Origin: Acholeplasmataceae bacterium
GTDB taxonomy: Bacteria; Bacillota_I; Bacilli_A; Acholeplasmatales; Acholeplasmataceae
Direction of reading: 5' to 3'
DNA length: 64,000 nt
NCBI GenBank assembly: GCA_018399615.1
Contig: JAGYNT010000002.1
Location: 1-64,000, forward strand
The translations under genes and the position numbers were made by a program. Below, piece by piece: positions 1-10,259 of the stretch (the first letter of the stretch is position 1; each line of letters starts with the position of its first letter). The notes under the pieces are model-generated. The model had not been told where the DNA came from, made no database searches, and saw nothing but the letters and a program-made list of their open reading frames with translations.

Positions 1-1559
1 TCGAGTTCGTCCTCATCGGAATTGATTCCGTAGAAAATCGTGATGATTTCCCGATCGGCATCAACCATATCATCGAGCAAAGCCTGGACGGTTTCCATCC
101 GGTTCGCGTTCGAGACCTTGATCTCGCCGCCGGTAATACCGATGAAATCGTCTTTTTTGATCTTGACACCATTGATCTCGGTATCCCTGACGGAGAACGT
201 CACTTCACCGGAACGCATATTCTTGACGACATCCATCATCTGTTCGATATTGTCGTCAACTTCCTGTGTTGGATCGAAAACCATGAGAGATGCGTAACCC
301 TGGGCGATACTCTTGGTCTTCAGGACACGGATCGAGCGATCCGAAGCGAGTTCCATCGTCTGTTCGGCCGAAAGAATGATGTTCTTGTTGTTCGGAAGAA
401 TGATGATGTTCTTGGAATTCGTGGATTCGACGGCTTTGACGAAGTCTTCCGTCGACGGATTCATGGTCTGTCCGCCATCAATGATGAGATCGACACCGAG
501 TTCCTTGAACGCTTCATGAATGCCTTCTCCGGATGCTACGGCGATGATGCTGTAATTCGCCTGTTTCTTGGGCTTCTTGTCTTCCCCGACGTGATCGGGC
601 GTACCCATGATCGTACTGTGCTGCAGACGCATGTTCTCGATCTTGATCGTCTGCAAGTCACCATATTTCTGGGCAAGCGTAAGCGCTACGCCCGGTTGAT
701 TGGTATGAACGTGAACCTTGAGCAGGTCGTCATCGGTAACCACGACGAGCGAATCACCCATTTGGCTGAGCGGGTTTTTCATGTTCGTTTCTTTGAATTT
801 CTCGGGTTTGTGCAACTTGACGATGAATTCCGTACAATAACCGTACTTGATATCGACATCGCCCAGATTGTGTGCGCCCTGATAGTCATTGTCGACGACA
901 GGCATACCGAGGTCGGACTCGTTGATCATCTGACCTTCGAGTGCCATGACCATCCCTTCGATGATCTTGATGAATCCGGCTCCACCGCTGTCGACGACAC
1001 CGGCTTCCTTGAGCACGGGCAATAATTCAGGAGTTTTGATGAGAGTTTCCTTGGCTTGTTCCAGATAAACCTTCAGAACCGCTTCGACGCTATCGATATT
1101 CGGTTGTTCGCGAAGCACTTTTTCCGCCGATTCGCGGACGACGGTCAAAATCGTTCCTTCAACGGGATCCATGACGGCACGATAAGCCATCTGGTAACCC
1201 CCGACGAGAGCCTTGATGAACTCCTCGACGGTCGCCGTGCCTTCTTCAGTCGTGATCTTGGCGATTTCACTGTAGACCCCTCTAAAAAACTGGGAGAGAA
1301 TGACGCCTGAGTTTCCGCGCGCTCCCATGAGTAATCCACGTGATAGAATTTTGGATATGTCAACGATCGATTGCGAATCGAGGTTACTGACTTCTTTGAT
1401 ACCGGCCATCATCGTCATCTGCATGTTCGTTCCGGTATCCCCATCGGGGACCGGGAAGACATTCAAATGATCGATCTCTTTATGATTGTTTTTAAGGTTT
1501 ACCGCACCATTGGTTACCATCTTTTTAAATAGAGTGCCACTGACTGTTTTATTCGCCAT
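1..1559 (-). CDS. yloV: DAK2/DhaL-domain phosphatase-like protein (YloV family), 3' end beyond window
   Basis: Minus-strand translation from ATG at 1559: MANKTVSGTLFKKMVTNGAVNLKNNHKEIDHLNVFPVPDGDTGTNMQMTMMAGIKEV...LSRGLLMGARGNSGVILSQFFRG; the NVFPVPDGDTGTNM and GARGNSGVILSQ motifs are typical of DAK2 proteins. Absent from ORF track because it runs off the left edge. Confidence 0.9.
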   Translation of the reverse strand, partial: MANKTVSGTLFKKMVTNGAVNLKNNHKEIDHLNVFPVPDGDTGTNMQMTMMAGIKEVSNLDSQSIVDISKILSRGLLMGARGNSGVILSQFFRGVYSEIAKITTEEGTATVEEFIKALVGGYQMAYRAVMDPVEGTILTVVRESAEKVLREQPNIDSVEAVLKVYLEQAKETLIKTPELLPVLKEAGVVDSGGAGFIKIIEGMVMALEGQMINESDLGMPVVDNDYQGAHNLGDVDIKYGYCTEFIVKLHKPEKFKETNMKNPLSQMGDSLVVVTDDDLLKVHVHTNQPGVALTLAQKYGDLQTIKIENMRLQHSTIMGTPDHVGEDKKPKKQANYSIIAVASGEGIHEAFKELGVDLIIDGGQTMNPSTEDFVKAVESTNSKNIIILPNNKNIILSAEQTMELASDRSIRVLKTKSIAQGYASLMVFDPTQEVDDNIEQMMDVVKNMRSGEVTFSVRDTEINGVKIKKDDFIGITGGEIKVSNANRMETVQALLDDMVDADREIITIFYGINSDEDEL

Positions 1560-1852
1560 ATTGCTCCTCCTCTATGTTTTAGGTAGTACCGATCTTTATA
1601 TTGAGTTGGTCATATTCATTTTCAACAAATTCCATTTAAGTATAGCACTTTTCAATTTGAAATGCAACAGGCAAGAAGACCTTCTTTTTGCCACATACAT
1701 TATATCATAACTCGCAACGGAAAATGCAAATATCTCGTAATGTAAGCGTTATTTAATGTTAGATAAGTGATTTTTTTAATCTTCCATCGTTTTTCGTTGC
1801 TTTTTTCACATTTTTGTGATACATTGGTAAGGCAGTGAAGGAGTGAGACAAT

Positions 1853-2041
1853 ATGGCTGAATGCTACGTAACAGGCAAGAAAACCCTTTTCGGTAACAGG
1901 CGCAGTCACGCAATGAACGCGACACGCCACAAGTGGAAGGCTAACCTTCAAACCGTAAGGATCAGGTTGGAAGACGGAACGACGAAAAAAGTCAAAGTTT
2001 CGGCTCGCGCCCTCAAAAAGAACAATCTGGAGCGCGTCTAA
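1853..2041 (+). CDS. rpmB: 50S ribosomal protein bL28
   Basis: [37 protein letters not shown]... matches bL28 family pattern. Confidence 0.96.
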   Translation: MAECYVTGKKTLFGNRRSHAMNATRHKWKANLQTVRIRLEDGTTKKVKVSARALKKNNLERV

Positions 2042-2044
2042 AAA

Positions 2045-2075
2045 AAATGAAAAGGTCATGACCTTTTTATTTTTT
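2045..2075. terminator. Bidirectional rho-independent terminator between rpmB and thiN
   Basis: aaaaggtcatgacctttttattttttt palindrome with A/T tracts on both sides, between convergent genes. Confidence 0.7.
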
Positions 2076-2686
2076 TATGTCGCCTGATTCATATGCCGTA
2101 TGACGAGCACACGACCCGACAGAATTTCAATCGTGGCGGGCGAATGCGATACTTCGTTACTGATTCCAAGCGTATCGAAGCGTTCCATGTCGTAGTCTTC
2201 GAGCGGAAACTTGAACCCCTTCAACGTGATCCGGGCTTTCGGGTAACCGAAGATCGAAACGAATCCGTTTCCCTCGATCGGATGTATCCCGGATTCGAGC
2301 ATGAACATATGGCTCGTCTCGTCTTTCATGACCAGATCGGGAAAGCGATCGAAAAGCATGGTGTGCGCCAAAAAGTGTTCGCTTCTGTCTCCACCGAACC
2401 CTCCGACGACCAGGACCTTTTCATAGCCTTGATCGTAGGCGTAGGTGACGGCGAAATCCGTATCGGTGACATCCTTTTCAACCGATAGGCGACAGACGTC
2501 ATAGCCCTCAAGAAGGGACTCGTCCGACAGCGAATCGAAATCTCCGACGACCATGTCGATGGGGATTTTTTGTTTGAGGGCGTAATCGAAGGCCTGGTCG
2601 ACCACGATGACAAAGTCATCGGTGTCGATTTCGACGACATCCGGGATCCGCTTCGGCGTCGGATACGTGATGATGATCGCTCTCAC
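2075..2686 (-). CDS. thiN: Thiamine pyrophosphokinase
   Basis: DQAFDYALKQKIPIDMVVGDFDS...KDVTDTDFAVTYA...VVGGFGGDRSEHFLAH motifs. Confidence 0.85.
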   Translation of the reverse strand: MRAIIITYPTPKRIPDVVEIDTDDFVIVVDQAFDYALKQKIPIDMVVGDFDSLSDESLLEGYDVCRLSVEKDVTDTDFAVTYAYDQGYEKVLVVGGFGGDRSEHFLAHTMLFDRFPDLVMKDETSHMFMLESGIHPIEGNGFVSIFGYPKARITLKGFKFPLEDYDMERFDTLGISNEVSHSPATIEILSGRVLVIRHMNQAT

Positions 2687-3312
2687 TTCAGACTCCTGAT
2701 CGCCTTGGCGCGATCCTTCTTGTTGAATACGTAACTGCCTGCGACGACGATGTCGACGCCGGCATCTTTCACGAGGTCGATGTTCGAATCACCGATTCCC
2801 CCATCGACTTCGATCAGGAACCTATGGTTCCCATCTTCCCGGATACGCTTCAAAGCCCGCACCTTTTCCATCATGTCCGGCATGAAGGATTGACCGCCGA
2901 ACCCCGGTTCGACCGTCATGACGAGCACCAGATCGACATCGCTCAGAAAAGGGACAATGCTTTCGACCGTGGTCTTGGGCTTGATCGACAGACCGACACC
3001 GATTTCGTGTTTTCTGATGAGCTCGATGCTTTCTTTCACGTCATGCGCTTCGATGTGCACGGTGATGAACGCCGTGTTTTCAAAAGCGAACCCTTCGATC
3101 CAATGACAGGGATCGGTCACCATGAGGTGCACGTCCAAAGGAAGTCGCGTTTTACTCGCGATCGTTTTGGCGATCGCGGGTCCAAACGATATATTCGGAA
3201 CGAAATGACCGTCCATGATATCCAAATGGATATAGTCCGCCGTTTCGATCGTAGTCAGTTCTTCCCTGAGTTGACTGAAGTCGGCAGTCAATACCGATGG
3301 GGCAACTTTCAT
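2683..3312 (-). CDS. rpe: Ribulose-phosphate 3-epimerase
   Basis: VAPSVLTADFSQLREEL...IHLDIMDGHFVPNISFGP...VMTVEPGFGGQSF...EVDGGI. Confidence 0.96.
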   Translation of the reverse strand: MKVAPSVLTADFSQLREELTTIETADYIHLDIMDGHFVPNISFGPAIAKTIASKTRLPLDVHLMVTDPCHWIEGFAFENTAFITVHIEAHDVKESIELIRKHEIGVGLSIKPKTTVESIVPFLSDVDLVLVMTVEPGFGGQSFMPDMMEKVRALKRIREDGNHRFLIEVDGGIGDSNIDLVKDAGVDIVVAGSYVFNKKDRAKAIRSLK

Positions 3313-3325
3313 GTTCGCATCTCCT

Positions 3326-4282
3326 TCAATACTTGGCTTTCATGTCCTTGATCTCATGATAGAACGCGAGATAGTGGGCATATCTGGATTCGGGAATTTT
3401 CCCATCTTCAACGGCCTTTTTGACCGCGCATCCGGGTTCGTGCACGTGCAGGCACTTTCCTTTGAATTTGCAGGCGTCTGCGTAAGAAACGAAATCGGGA
3501 TAGGCATCCTTGAGCGATGTGGCTTCGAAGATCTTGAGATCGATCTTCGAGAAGCCCGGCGTATCGACGACATAGCCGCCCTTGTAAGCGTAGAGTTCGG
3601 TGTGTCTTGTCGTGTGTTTCCCGCGACCGAGCGCCTTGGAGATCGCCTGTGTCTGCAAGTCGAGTCCGGGAATGAGCGCGTTGACGAGCGTCGACTTGCC
3701 GACACCGGTCTGACCGGCGACGACGATGATCTTGTCCTTGAAGACCGGATCGAGCTTCCCGGTTCCCATCCGTTTCTTGCTGTCGACGAAATAGGTCTCA
3801 TACCCGAGTTGTTCCCGGTAATAGAGCAAGTCGTGTTCGAGTGATTCGAGCGCCGTCGGTTCAATGAGATCGATCTTCGAGATGACGAGAATCGGTTCGA
3901 TCCGACTCATGTTCAGGATGACGAGAAAACGATCGAGCAGATGAAAACTGAAGTCGGGGTCGACCGCCGAAAAAACGAGCAGAGCGGAATCGACGTTGGC
4001 GACATCCGGTCGGTCGAGCTCATTTCTCCGTGGCATGATCTCGAAGATCAGAACCTGTCCGTCCCGTTCCTCATACGTCACGTTATCCCCGACTTTCGGG
4101 CTGATCGTGATGAAGCGGTTTTCTTTTTTGGTCCGCTTCGTCGTTTGTCTGTTGAAGGTGCTCTTGTCGGTGATCCGCATATACCGAAGCTTCCCGCGTG
4201 CGTGCGCGATCCGCTCATTCTTGTCTTCATCGATGATGGTGTACTGATTGGATATGATCCGTTTGATGAACGCTTCTTTCAA
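3326..4282 (-). CDS. rsgA: Ribosome small subunit-dependent GTPase A
   Basis: Circularly permuted GTPase: ISKIDL, AGQTGVGKSTLVNAL, DTPGF, C-terminal zinc site CKFKGKCLHVHEPGCAVK. Confidence 0.95.
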   Translation of the reverse strand: MKEAFIKRIISNQYTIIDEDKNERIAHARGKLRYMRITDKSTFNRQTTKRTKKENRFITISPKVGDNVTYEERDGQVLIFEIMPRRNELDRPDVANVDSALLVFSAVDPDFSFHLLDRFLVILNMSRIEPILVISKIDLIEPTALESLEHDLLYYREQLGYETYFVDSKKRMGTGKLDPVFKDKIIVVAGQTGVGKSTLVNALIPGLDLQTQAISKALGRGKHTTRHTELYAYKGGYVVDTPGFSKIDLKIFEATSLKDAYPDFVSYADACKFKGKCLHVHEPGCAVKKAVEDGKIPESRYAHYLAFYHEIKDMKAKY

Positions 4283-4291
4283 GAGTACCTC

Positions 4292-5316
4292 CTACAGGTG
4301 CCTGCTCCGAAGCTGCCCGCAGGCAGCGTCGATGTCGTGACCCTGTTCTTTTCTGAGTGTGACCTGAATGTGGTTTTTCATGAGCGTGTCATAGAATGCG
4401 AGCATCGTTTCTTTCGCCGAGCGTTGATAGGGTGCTCCTAGGACGTCGTTATAGGGGATCAGATTGACGTAGACGTTGAGCCCCCGCAAAAGTGAAACGA
4501 GTTCTCGTGCGACCTCTTGCGAGTCGTTGATGCCGGAGATCAGTATGTATTCGATCGTCACGCGCCTGTTCGTGACATCGATATAGTACCTGATGGCATC
4601 GATCAGATCTTTGATCGGATAGGTCTTGTTGATTTTCATGAGTCCCGTACGGATCGAATCGTTTGGTGCGTGCAGACTTACGGCGAGATTGACCTGGAGA
4701 TCGAAATCGGCATAAGCCCGGATTTTGGGAACGATGCCGGACGTGGAAACGGTGATGTGTCTCGCACCGATGGCCAACCCTTTGGGGTGGTTCAGCGTCT
4801 TTAAGAAACGGATGAGATTCTCGTAATTGTCGAACGGTTCCCCGATTCCCATGACGACGACGTAACTGATGCGTTCTTCAAGCAACCTTTCGGTCATGAT
4901 GACTTGTGCGATCATTTCACCCGCGGTCAGATCCCGTACTTTCTTCAACTGCCCGGACGCGCAAAAACGACACCCGATGTTGCAGCCGACTTGCGTCGTC
5001 ACGCATACGCTGTTGCCGTAGTGCTGCCGCATGAGCACCGTTTCGATCAAGTGACCATCGTGCAGTTTGTAAAGGAACTTGACGGTATCGTCGGAGCTCA
5101 CGTTCTTGAAAACGCGTTCGAGTCCTTTGAGTATGAACCGTTCGCTCAACAGAACATCGCGGCAAATCCTTCGGCACGTTTTTTTCATCATGTCGAAAGA
5201 CGATACCTTCTGGTCGGTAGAGCCAGTCCCAGACCTGGTCGGCCTGATAAGTCTTGAACGGTTTTCAGCCAGAACGAAACGAGTTCGTCAGGAAAGATCA
5301 TGTATCAGCATATCAT
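4292..5316 (-). pseudogene. rlmN: 23S rRNA (adenine2503-C2)-methyltransferase; catalytic part intact, N-terminus broken by several indels (assembly error suspected)
   Basis: 4292..5191 encodes CCTTQVGCNIGCRFCASGQLK-type radical SAM core (CVTTQVGCNIGCRFCASG...); N-terminal homology (AEN..FKTYQADQVWDWLYR..QKVSSFDMM..NVPKDL..RDVLSERF) is spread over all three minus frames within 5150-5316. Confidence 0.85.
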
Positions 5317-5361
5317 CACCCTCACCCATATTATACACGAAATCGGGTCGTTCTATGCGTG

Positions 5362-5398
5362 ACGAAAAAAACGCACAAAGCGAAGCTCTGTGCGCATA
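5362..5398 (-). terminator. Rho-independent terminator downstream of TMEM43-like gene
   Basis: Minus strand GCGCACAGAGCTTCGCTTTGTGCGTTTTTTT. Confidence 0.65.
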
Positions 5399-5399
5399 T

Positions 5400-6566
5400 T
5401 GCAGCATCAGGCGTGTTCGGCTTTTGACGCGCTTGTTTCGCAAATAGAGAATGACCCTGAAAACCAAAGCGAGTACGACGTGATTTATCGCGAGAATCGT
5501 ATTGTGAAAGATCATGCCCAAAACGCATCGTCAACAAGGTCAGGAACGAGTGACACGGGCGAACGCGAGCACGGCGTAGAGTCCGCGGCCGATGCGGGAA
5601 AAAAAATCGAATGACGCTGATCAGAACGAATGCCGGTTTACCGACAAGAAGGAGTCCCATGAACATCATCAGAAATCCGATGAGACGCATCATCCAGAGC
5701 GCGCTCTCATATTCGCTTTGCAGGATGTCGACGACGCCTTCGCGGCTTTCGACACCTTGGAAGAAACGATGGATCACGTTATCTTTTTGTGTATGAAAAG
5801 GAACGAGGACACCCTCTTCGTAAGCACCCAGATAAGTGCCGCGATCGGCATTCGTGATGACTTTGAAGACGATTTTGACGTCACCGATCTCGGGTACTTC
5901 GGGTGTGGACGTACCCGAACTGTTCGAACGATAGATGATACCGGAAGAAACGCTTTCATTGTCATTCAGCATGGTTTTGTCGACGAGCGTTTCGGACAGT
6001 TCGAGATCTTTCGCTCCCGAAAAGGTCAATTGTGCGGAAGAAACAGGCGTGCCGCCGATCGTGATCGTTTCTGCCACATTCGTGACCCCGTCGGGCATCT
6101 CATCGATCCATTGATCGTAATTGACGAGAGCCACCGGTCTTTCGGAAGAATCGCCTTGAAATGTGCTCTGTTTCTGAGGGTCTTCCAACCATTTCCTTTC
6201 ATAGGAGTAAGTCGTGACCGTTGTTTCGCTGCCACCGAAATTCTCACGCGTTTCCCTTTCCTCCTCTTCCTCGTAACCGTAGAAATAGACCCTTCGTTCA
6301 AGATAGATAAAACTCTGGTCGTTCAGATAAGGATCGGTTGCGTAAGTTTCCGCGTCCATCGTGTCGATCACGTGAATGAGTTCATTCTAGCCGGGCAAAG
6401 ACCCGGCATCGAAAACCTTTGACTCACGGGCGTATTCCGCCAGATTTTCCCGACCTTCGTTGATGAACAGGACGGCGAATGACCCGAAAAACAAAAGGAT
6501 ACCGACCAACGCTCCGACAAACGAGTTGATGATCCTTTTGAAATAGCCCGTTCGTTTGACTTCCAT
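5400..6566 (-). pseudogene. TMEM43-like (DUF1625) membrane protein, interrupted by an in-frame TAG and 3' frameshifts
   Basis: Start ATG 6566 preceded by GGAGG; MEVKRTGYFKRIINSFVGALVGILLFFGSFAVLFINEGRENLAEYARESKVFDAGSLPG*NELIHVIDTMDAETYATDPYLNDQSFIYLERRVYFYGYEE...; C-terminal hydrophobic stretch continues in other frames. Confidence 0.65.
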
Positions 6567-6621
6567 ATGAGATTGCCTCCTTGTTTTTGTTAGTGATATT
6601 ATATCACGACAACGACAAAGA

Positions 6622-6646
6622 AAAAACCTGAAAAATTCAGGTTTTA
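6622..6646 (-). terminator. Rho-independent terminator after pheT
   Basis: aaaacctgaaaaattcaggtttt hairpin at the 3' end of pheT. Confidence 0.6.
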
Positions 6647-8998
6647 ACTGCGAACGGTCGCCGAGACTTCATAAGCGAGACGTTTGGTGATCCGTTTCAT
6701 GAGCTTGTCGACATCCTCGCTTTCCATCGTCTTCTTCTCATCACTGAACACGAGTCTGAATGCGAGCGACTTCTTGTCGTCATCGATGCCCTTGCCCTGG
6801 TAGACGTCAAAGATTTCGACGGTTCTCAGGGCCGGTCTTCCGGTCTGTTCGATCAAATCCAGAATCCTTTTCGCTTCGATCTTTTGATCGATCACGATGG
6901 CCAGATCGCGACTGACCATCGGATAACGGGATACCATACGATAGTTGATCGTCTTTTTGCCTTTCAACAGCGTGTCGAGCTCGATCGTGAATACGAACGT
7001 TTCCGGCAGATCGAGTTCTTTCTCGAGACGCGGATGCAGTCTGCCGATGACGCCGAGTTCGATGCCTTGAGAAAAAACCTTTGCCTGCTGATAGGGATGA
7101 AAGGACGGATGGTCGGTCGTCTCGTAAACGAAATCGATTCCAAGCGGAGAGAACACGCGTTCGACCAGACCTTTGAGAAGATGGAAATCAGCGACGAGCG
7201 CCGTGTTCTTCCAGGTATGCTTGTGAAGTTTCCCGGAAAGAGCGATACCGAGATGGTTTTTCTCGTAACCTTTCGCGAAGCAGTGTCCGATCTCAAAGAG
7301 GTGGACGTCATCGATCTTTCGTGAACGGTTGTACCGGATCGTATCGACAAGACCGTGAATCAGACTCTGACGGAGCGTTTTCTTGTCCTCGCTCATCGGT
7401 TTGAGAACGGATACCGGTGTGCCGATGTTCTGGAATACGTGAACGTCTTGTTCCCTGATGAGGCTGTAGGTAATGACTTCGTTCAATCCGAGATCGGACA
7501 GAGCGTGTCTCAGACCACGCAGGCGCTTCTGTTCGAAGCTCAACTTTCCTTGCAGAATACCGCTCGCCGAGCGATCGGGAATGGCGTCCAGACCATAGAT
7601 GCGGGCGATCTCTTCGAGTACGTCCGCAGGGATTTTTATATCATTGCGGTAGCTCGGCGCCTGAACGATCCACTTTTCCTTGGTCGTCTTGACGTCGTAG
7701 TTGTAACGCTTGAGATACGTCAAGACGTCCGTATCCTTCAATTCGAGTCCGAGCGCGTCATTGAAATAGGTTCGTGCGATCTCGATTTTCGGGTTTTCAT
7801 TTTCATAGCGTATCGCTTTGGCAATACCTTGAAGAACTTTCGCATCGGCGAGCTCGATCATGAGTTCCGTTGCGCGTTCGAGTCCGTAGAAGACCCGTCG
7901 GTCGTCGATCCCGCGCTCGAACCGCAAAGAAGAATCGCTCTTGAGATCGAGTCGTTTCGTCGTTTTCCGAATCCGCTCGGGATCGAAATAGGCCGCTTCG
8001 AGAATGACGGATGTCGTATGGTCGTCGATCATCGTATTGGCGAGTCCCATGACCCCACCGATGGCGATCGGTTCCCTTCCGTTCGTGATGACGACGTCAC
8101 CCGCTTCGAGTCGTCTGTTCATATCGTCGAGCGTAACGACTTCTTCGCCCGGTTTCGCATCGCGTACGACGATCCGATCGGTTTTGACCTTGTGGGCGTC
8201 GAACATGTGAAGCGGCGTCCCGTATTCGATCAGGACGTAGTTGCTGATGTCGACGACATTGTTGATCGGCTGAATCCCGACCGATAGCAATGCGCTCTTG
8301 AGCCACCAGGGCGATTCTTTGATCCGAATGTCTTTGAACGATCGTCCGTAGTAACGGCCGCAACCATCGGTTTCAATCGTGATGTCCAAAGGATTTTTCG
8401 ATTCATTCTCGCTGATTACCGGTTCTTGGAGTTCGATCTTCTGATTGGTCATGGCTGCCAGATCATAGGCGAACCCGAGCACGGACAAAAGATCCGAACG
8501 GTTCGGTGTCAGACCGAGTTCCATGATCCATCCCGATAATCCCAGGGCGGGAAGCGCGGGTTTTCCGATGTCCTGGGGTTCCTCGAAGTAAAAGATGCCG
8601 TCCCGATAGACTTCGGGGACATAGCGCTCATCGAAACCGAGTTCGTTTAAGGAACAGATCATTCCATGCGATGATTCCCCCCGGATTTTCGCCGCCTTGA
8701 TCTCGAAATCGCCGGGCAGAACCGTCCCGACCTGGGCGACGATGACGTATTGGTCCTTTCGGACGTTTTGAGCCCCGCAGACGATCTGTTCGACGCGATC
8801 ACCGAGATCGACGGTCGTAAGCGACAGCGTATCCGCGTTCGGGTGTTTCTCACACGTGAGAACACGACCGACAACAAGATCGGTTGACGTGTTGACCGGT
8901 CCGAAAGACTCGACCTCGACGATCTTCTGATTCGTGATCTCATGAATGTTTTTCGGTATATCAAGCCATTTGGCGAGCATGTTCGAATTGATTTTCAT
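6644..8998 (-). CDS. pheT: Phenylalanyl-tRNA synthetase beta subunit
   Basis: 784 aa, tRNA-binding domain N-terminus (VVGRVLTCEKHPNADTLSLTTVDLG), B3/B4, FDX-ACB C-terminus. Confidence 0.97.
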   Translation of the reverse strand: MKINSNMLAKWLDIPKNIHEITNQKIVEVESFGPVNTSTDLVVGRVLTCEKHPNADTLSLTTVDLGDRVEQIVCGAQNVRKDQYVIVAQVGTVLPGDFEIKAAKIRGESSHGMICSLNELGFDERYVPEVYRDGIFYFEEPQDIGKPALPALGLSGWIMELGLTPNRSDLLSVLGFAYDLAAMTNQKIELQEPVISENESKNPLDITIETDGCGRYYGRSFKDIRIKESPWWLKSALLSVGIQPINNVVDISNYVLIEYGTPLHMFDAHKVKTDRIVVRDAKPGEEVVTLDDMNRRLEAGDVVITNGREPIAIGGVMGLANTMIDDHTTSVILEAAYFDPERIRKTTKRLDLKSDSSLRFERGIDDRRVFYGLERATELMIELADAKVLQGIAKAIRYENENPKIEIARTYFNDALGLELKDTDVLTYLKRYNYDVKTTKEKWIVQAPSYRNDIKIPADVLEEIARIYGLDAIPDRSASGILQGKLSFEQKRLRGLRHALSDLGLNEVITYSLIREQDVHVFQNIGTPVSVLKPMSEDKKTLRQSLIHGLVDTIRYNRSRKIDDVHLFEIGHCFAKGYEKNHLGIALSGKLHKHTWKNTALVADFHLLKGLVERVFSPLGIDFVYETTDHPSFHPYQQAKVFSQGIELGVIGRLHPRLEKELDLPETFVFTIELDTLLKGKKTINYRMVSRYPMVSRDLAIVIDQKIEAKRILDLIEQTGRPALRTVEIFDVYQGKGIDDDKKSLAFRLVFSDEKKTMESEDVDKLMKRITKRLAYEVSATVRS

Positions 8999-10020
8999 CA
9001 GCGATTCACCCCCTTGAACTGTTCGAGAAACCGCAAGTCATTCGTATAGAAATGGCGGATATCGTCGATCCCGTACTTGAGAATGACGATGCGTTCCACA
9101 CCGATGCCGAAGGCAAAGCCTTGATAGGTGTCCGGATCGTATCCGCCCATCCTGAGAACCTCGGGATGAACCTGACCGGCACCGAGTATCTCGATATAGC
9201 CGATCTCGCCATTTTGCTTGACGTAGGAAACGTCGACTTCGACGCTTGGTTCCGTAAAGGGAAAATAGGACGGTCTGAGCCGGATTTCCCGTTCCGGTCC
9301 GAACAGGTGTCTGACCATCTTCAAAAGCGTATCCTTCAGATGCCCGAACGTAATGTCCCGATCGATGACGAGCCCTTCGATCTGCGTGAACTGATGGCTG
9401 TGGGTCGGGTCGTCATCGTCCCGACGATAGACCCGGCCGGGACAGATGATGCTCAGGGGTTTCCCCTTTTTTTCGAGCATGGTGCGGGCCTGAACGGGCG
9501 ATGTGTGCGTCCGCAACAACGTCGTCGGATCCGTATAGAAAGAATCCTGCATGTCTCGGGCCGGATGGTCTTTCGCCAGGTTCATCATTTCAAAATTGTA
9601 ATAGTCGTTTTCGAGTTCGGGCCCATCGGCGATCTCATATCCGAGCCCGACAAAGAGATCCTCGAGATCCTCGATGACCTGGTTCAACGGGTGAATCGTT
9701 CCCTGGCGGAATGCATATCCGGGAAGCGTCACGTCGATCTTTTCTTTTTCCAGGCTTTCAAGCAAAGCCCGATCCTCGAGTTCCCGCTTTTTCGCGTGCA
9801 GTACCTCTTCGATCGTCTGTTTGACGTCGTTTACGGCACTGCCGAAAGCCGGCCTTTCTTCCTTGGGAAGGTCGCGAAGTTTTCCCATCAGCATACTGAC
9901 TTCGCCTTTCTTGCTCACATAGCGGATGCGGAGTTCCTCGAGTTCATTCAAGTCCTTGACCGCACCGAGTTCTTCTCCGATCTTTTCGGTGAGACGTTTC
10001 AGTTCCTCTGTCACTTTCAA
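8998..10020 (-). CDS. pheS: Phenylalanyl-tRNA synthetase alpha subunit
   Basis: Class II aaRS motifs ([43 protein letters not shown]). ORF track start at 10059 overlaps the T-box terminator; TTG (10020) or GTG (10014) behind AGGAGAGG is more likely. Confidence 0.94.
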   Translation of the reverse strand: MKVTEELKRLTEKIGEELGAVKDLNELEELRIRYVSKKGEVSMLMGKLRDLPKEERPAFGSAVNDVKQTIEEVLHAKKRELEDRALLESLEKEKIDVTLPGYAFRQGTIHPLNQVIEDLEDLFVGLGYEIADGPELENDYYNFEMMNLAKDHPARDMQDSFYTDPTTLLRTHTSPVQARTMLEKKGKPLSIICPGRVYRRDDDDPTHSHQFTQIEGLVIDRDITFGHLKDTLLKMVRHLFGPEREIRLRPSYFPFTEPSVEVDVSYVKQNGEIGYIEILGAGQVHPEVLRMGGYDPDTYQGFAFGIGVERIVILKYGIDDIRHFYTNDLRFLEQFKGVNR

Positions 10021-10040
10021 TCCTCTCCTTCTCATATATA

Positions 10041-10258
10041 AAAATATCGTCCTTAGCAAAATCTAAGGACGACTAAAAAATCGCGGTACCACCTTAGTTC
10101 CGGCATGAAGCCGGCACTCAAATGCCTTTAACGCAGGCTTACGGGTGTGATTGGCACCTCTCCAAGCTGAATTCACACGGACGGTTTTGGCGTAACTCCC
10201 ACCTTTGTCACGCTCTCTTTATTCAAAACGCTGTCCGGTTACTTGTTCTTTTCTTCGA
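10041..10258 (-). promoter_or_regulatory. T-box leader (candidate tRNA-Phe-sensing) upstream of pheST
   Basis: Minus strand AAGGTGGTACCGCG (10082-10095) T-box sequence followed by terminator TCGTCCTTAGATTTTGCTAAGGACGA (10047-10072); candidate specifier loop GAATTCA with UUC (Phe) at 10169-10171. Confidence 0.9.
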
Positions 10259-10259
10259 T

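Noticed and set aside
1741-1754. TGTAAGCGTTATTT upstream of rpmB as a cre site
   Set aside because: Only 12 of 14 matches, with the 3' half-site end lost, and located in a ribosomal gene leader where catabolite control is not expected.
6387-6389. Alternative genetic code or suppressor recoding of TAG
   Set aside because: Only one internal TAG was seen in one gene that also has other defects; long intact genes show no reassigned stops.
7355-8287. 310-aa plus-strand ORF opposite pheT
   Set aside because: Antisense shadow ORF of a well-supported gene.
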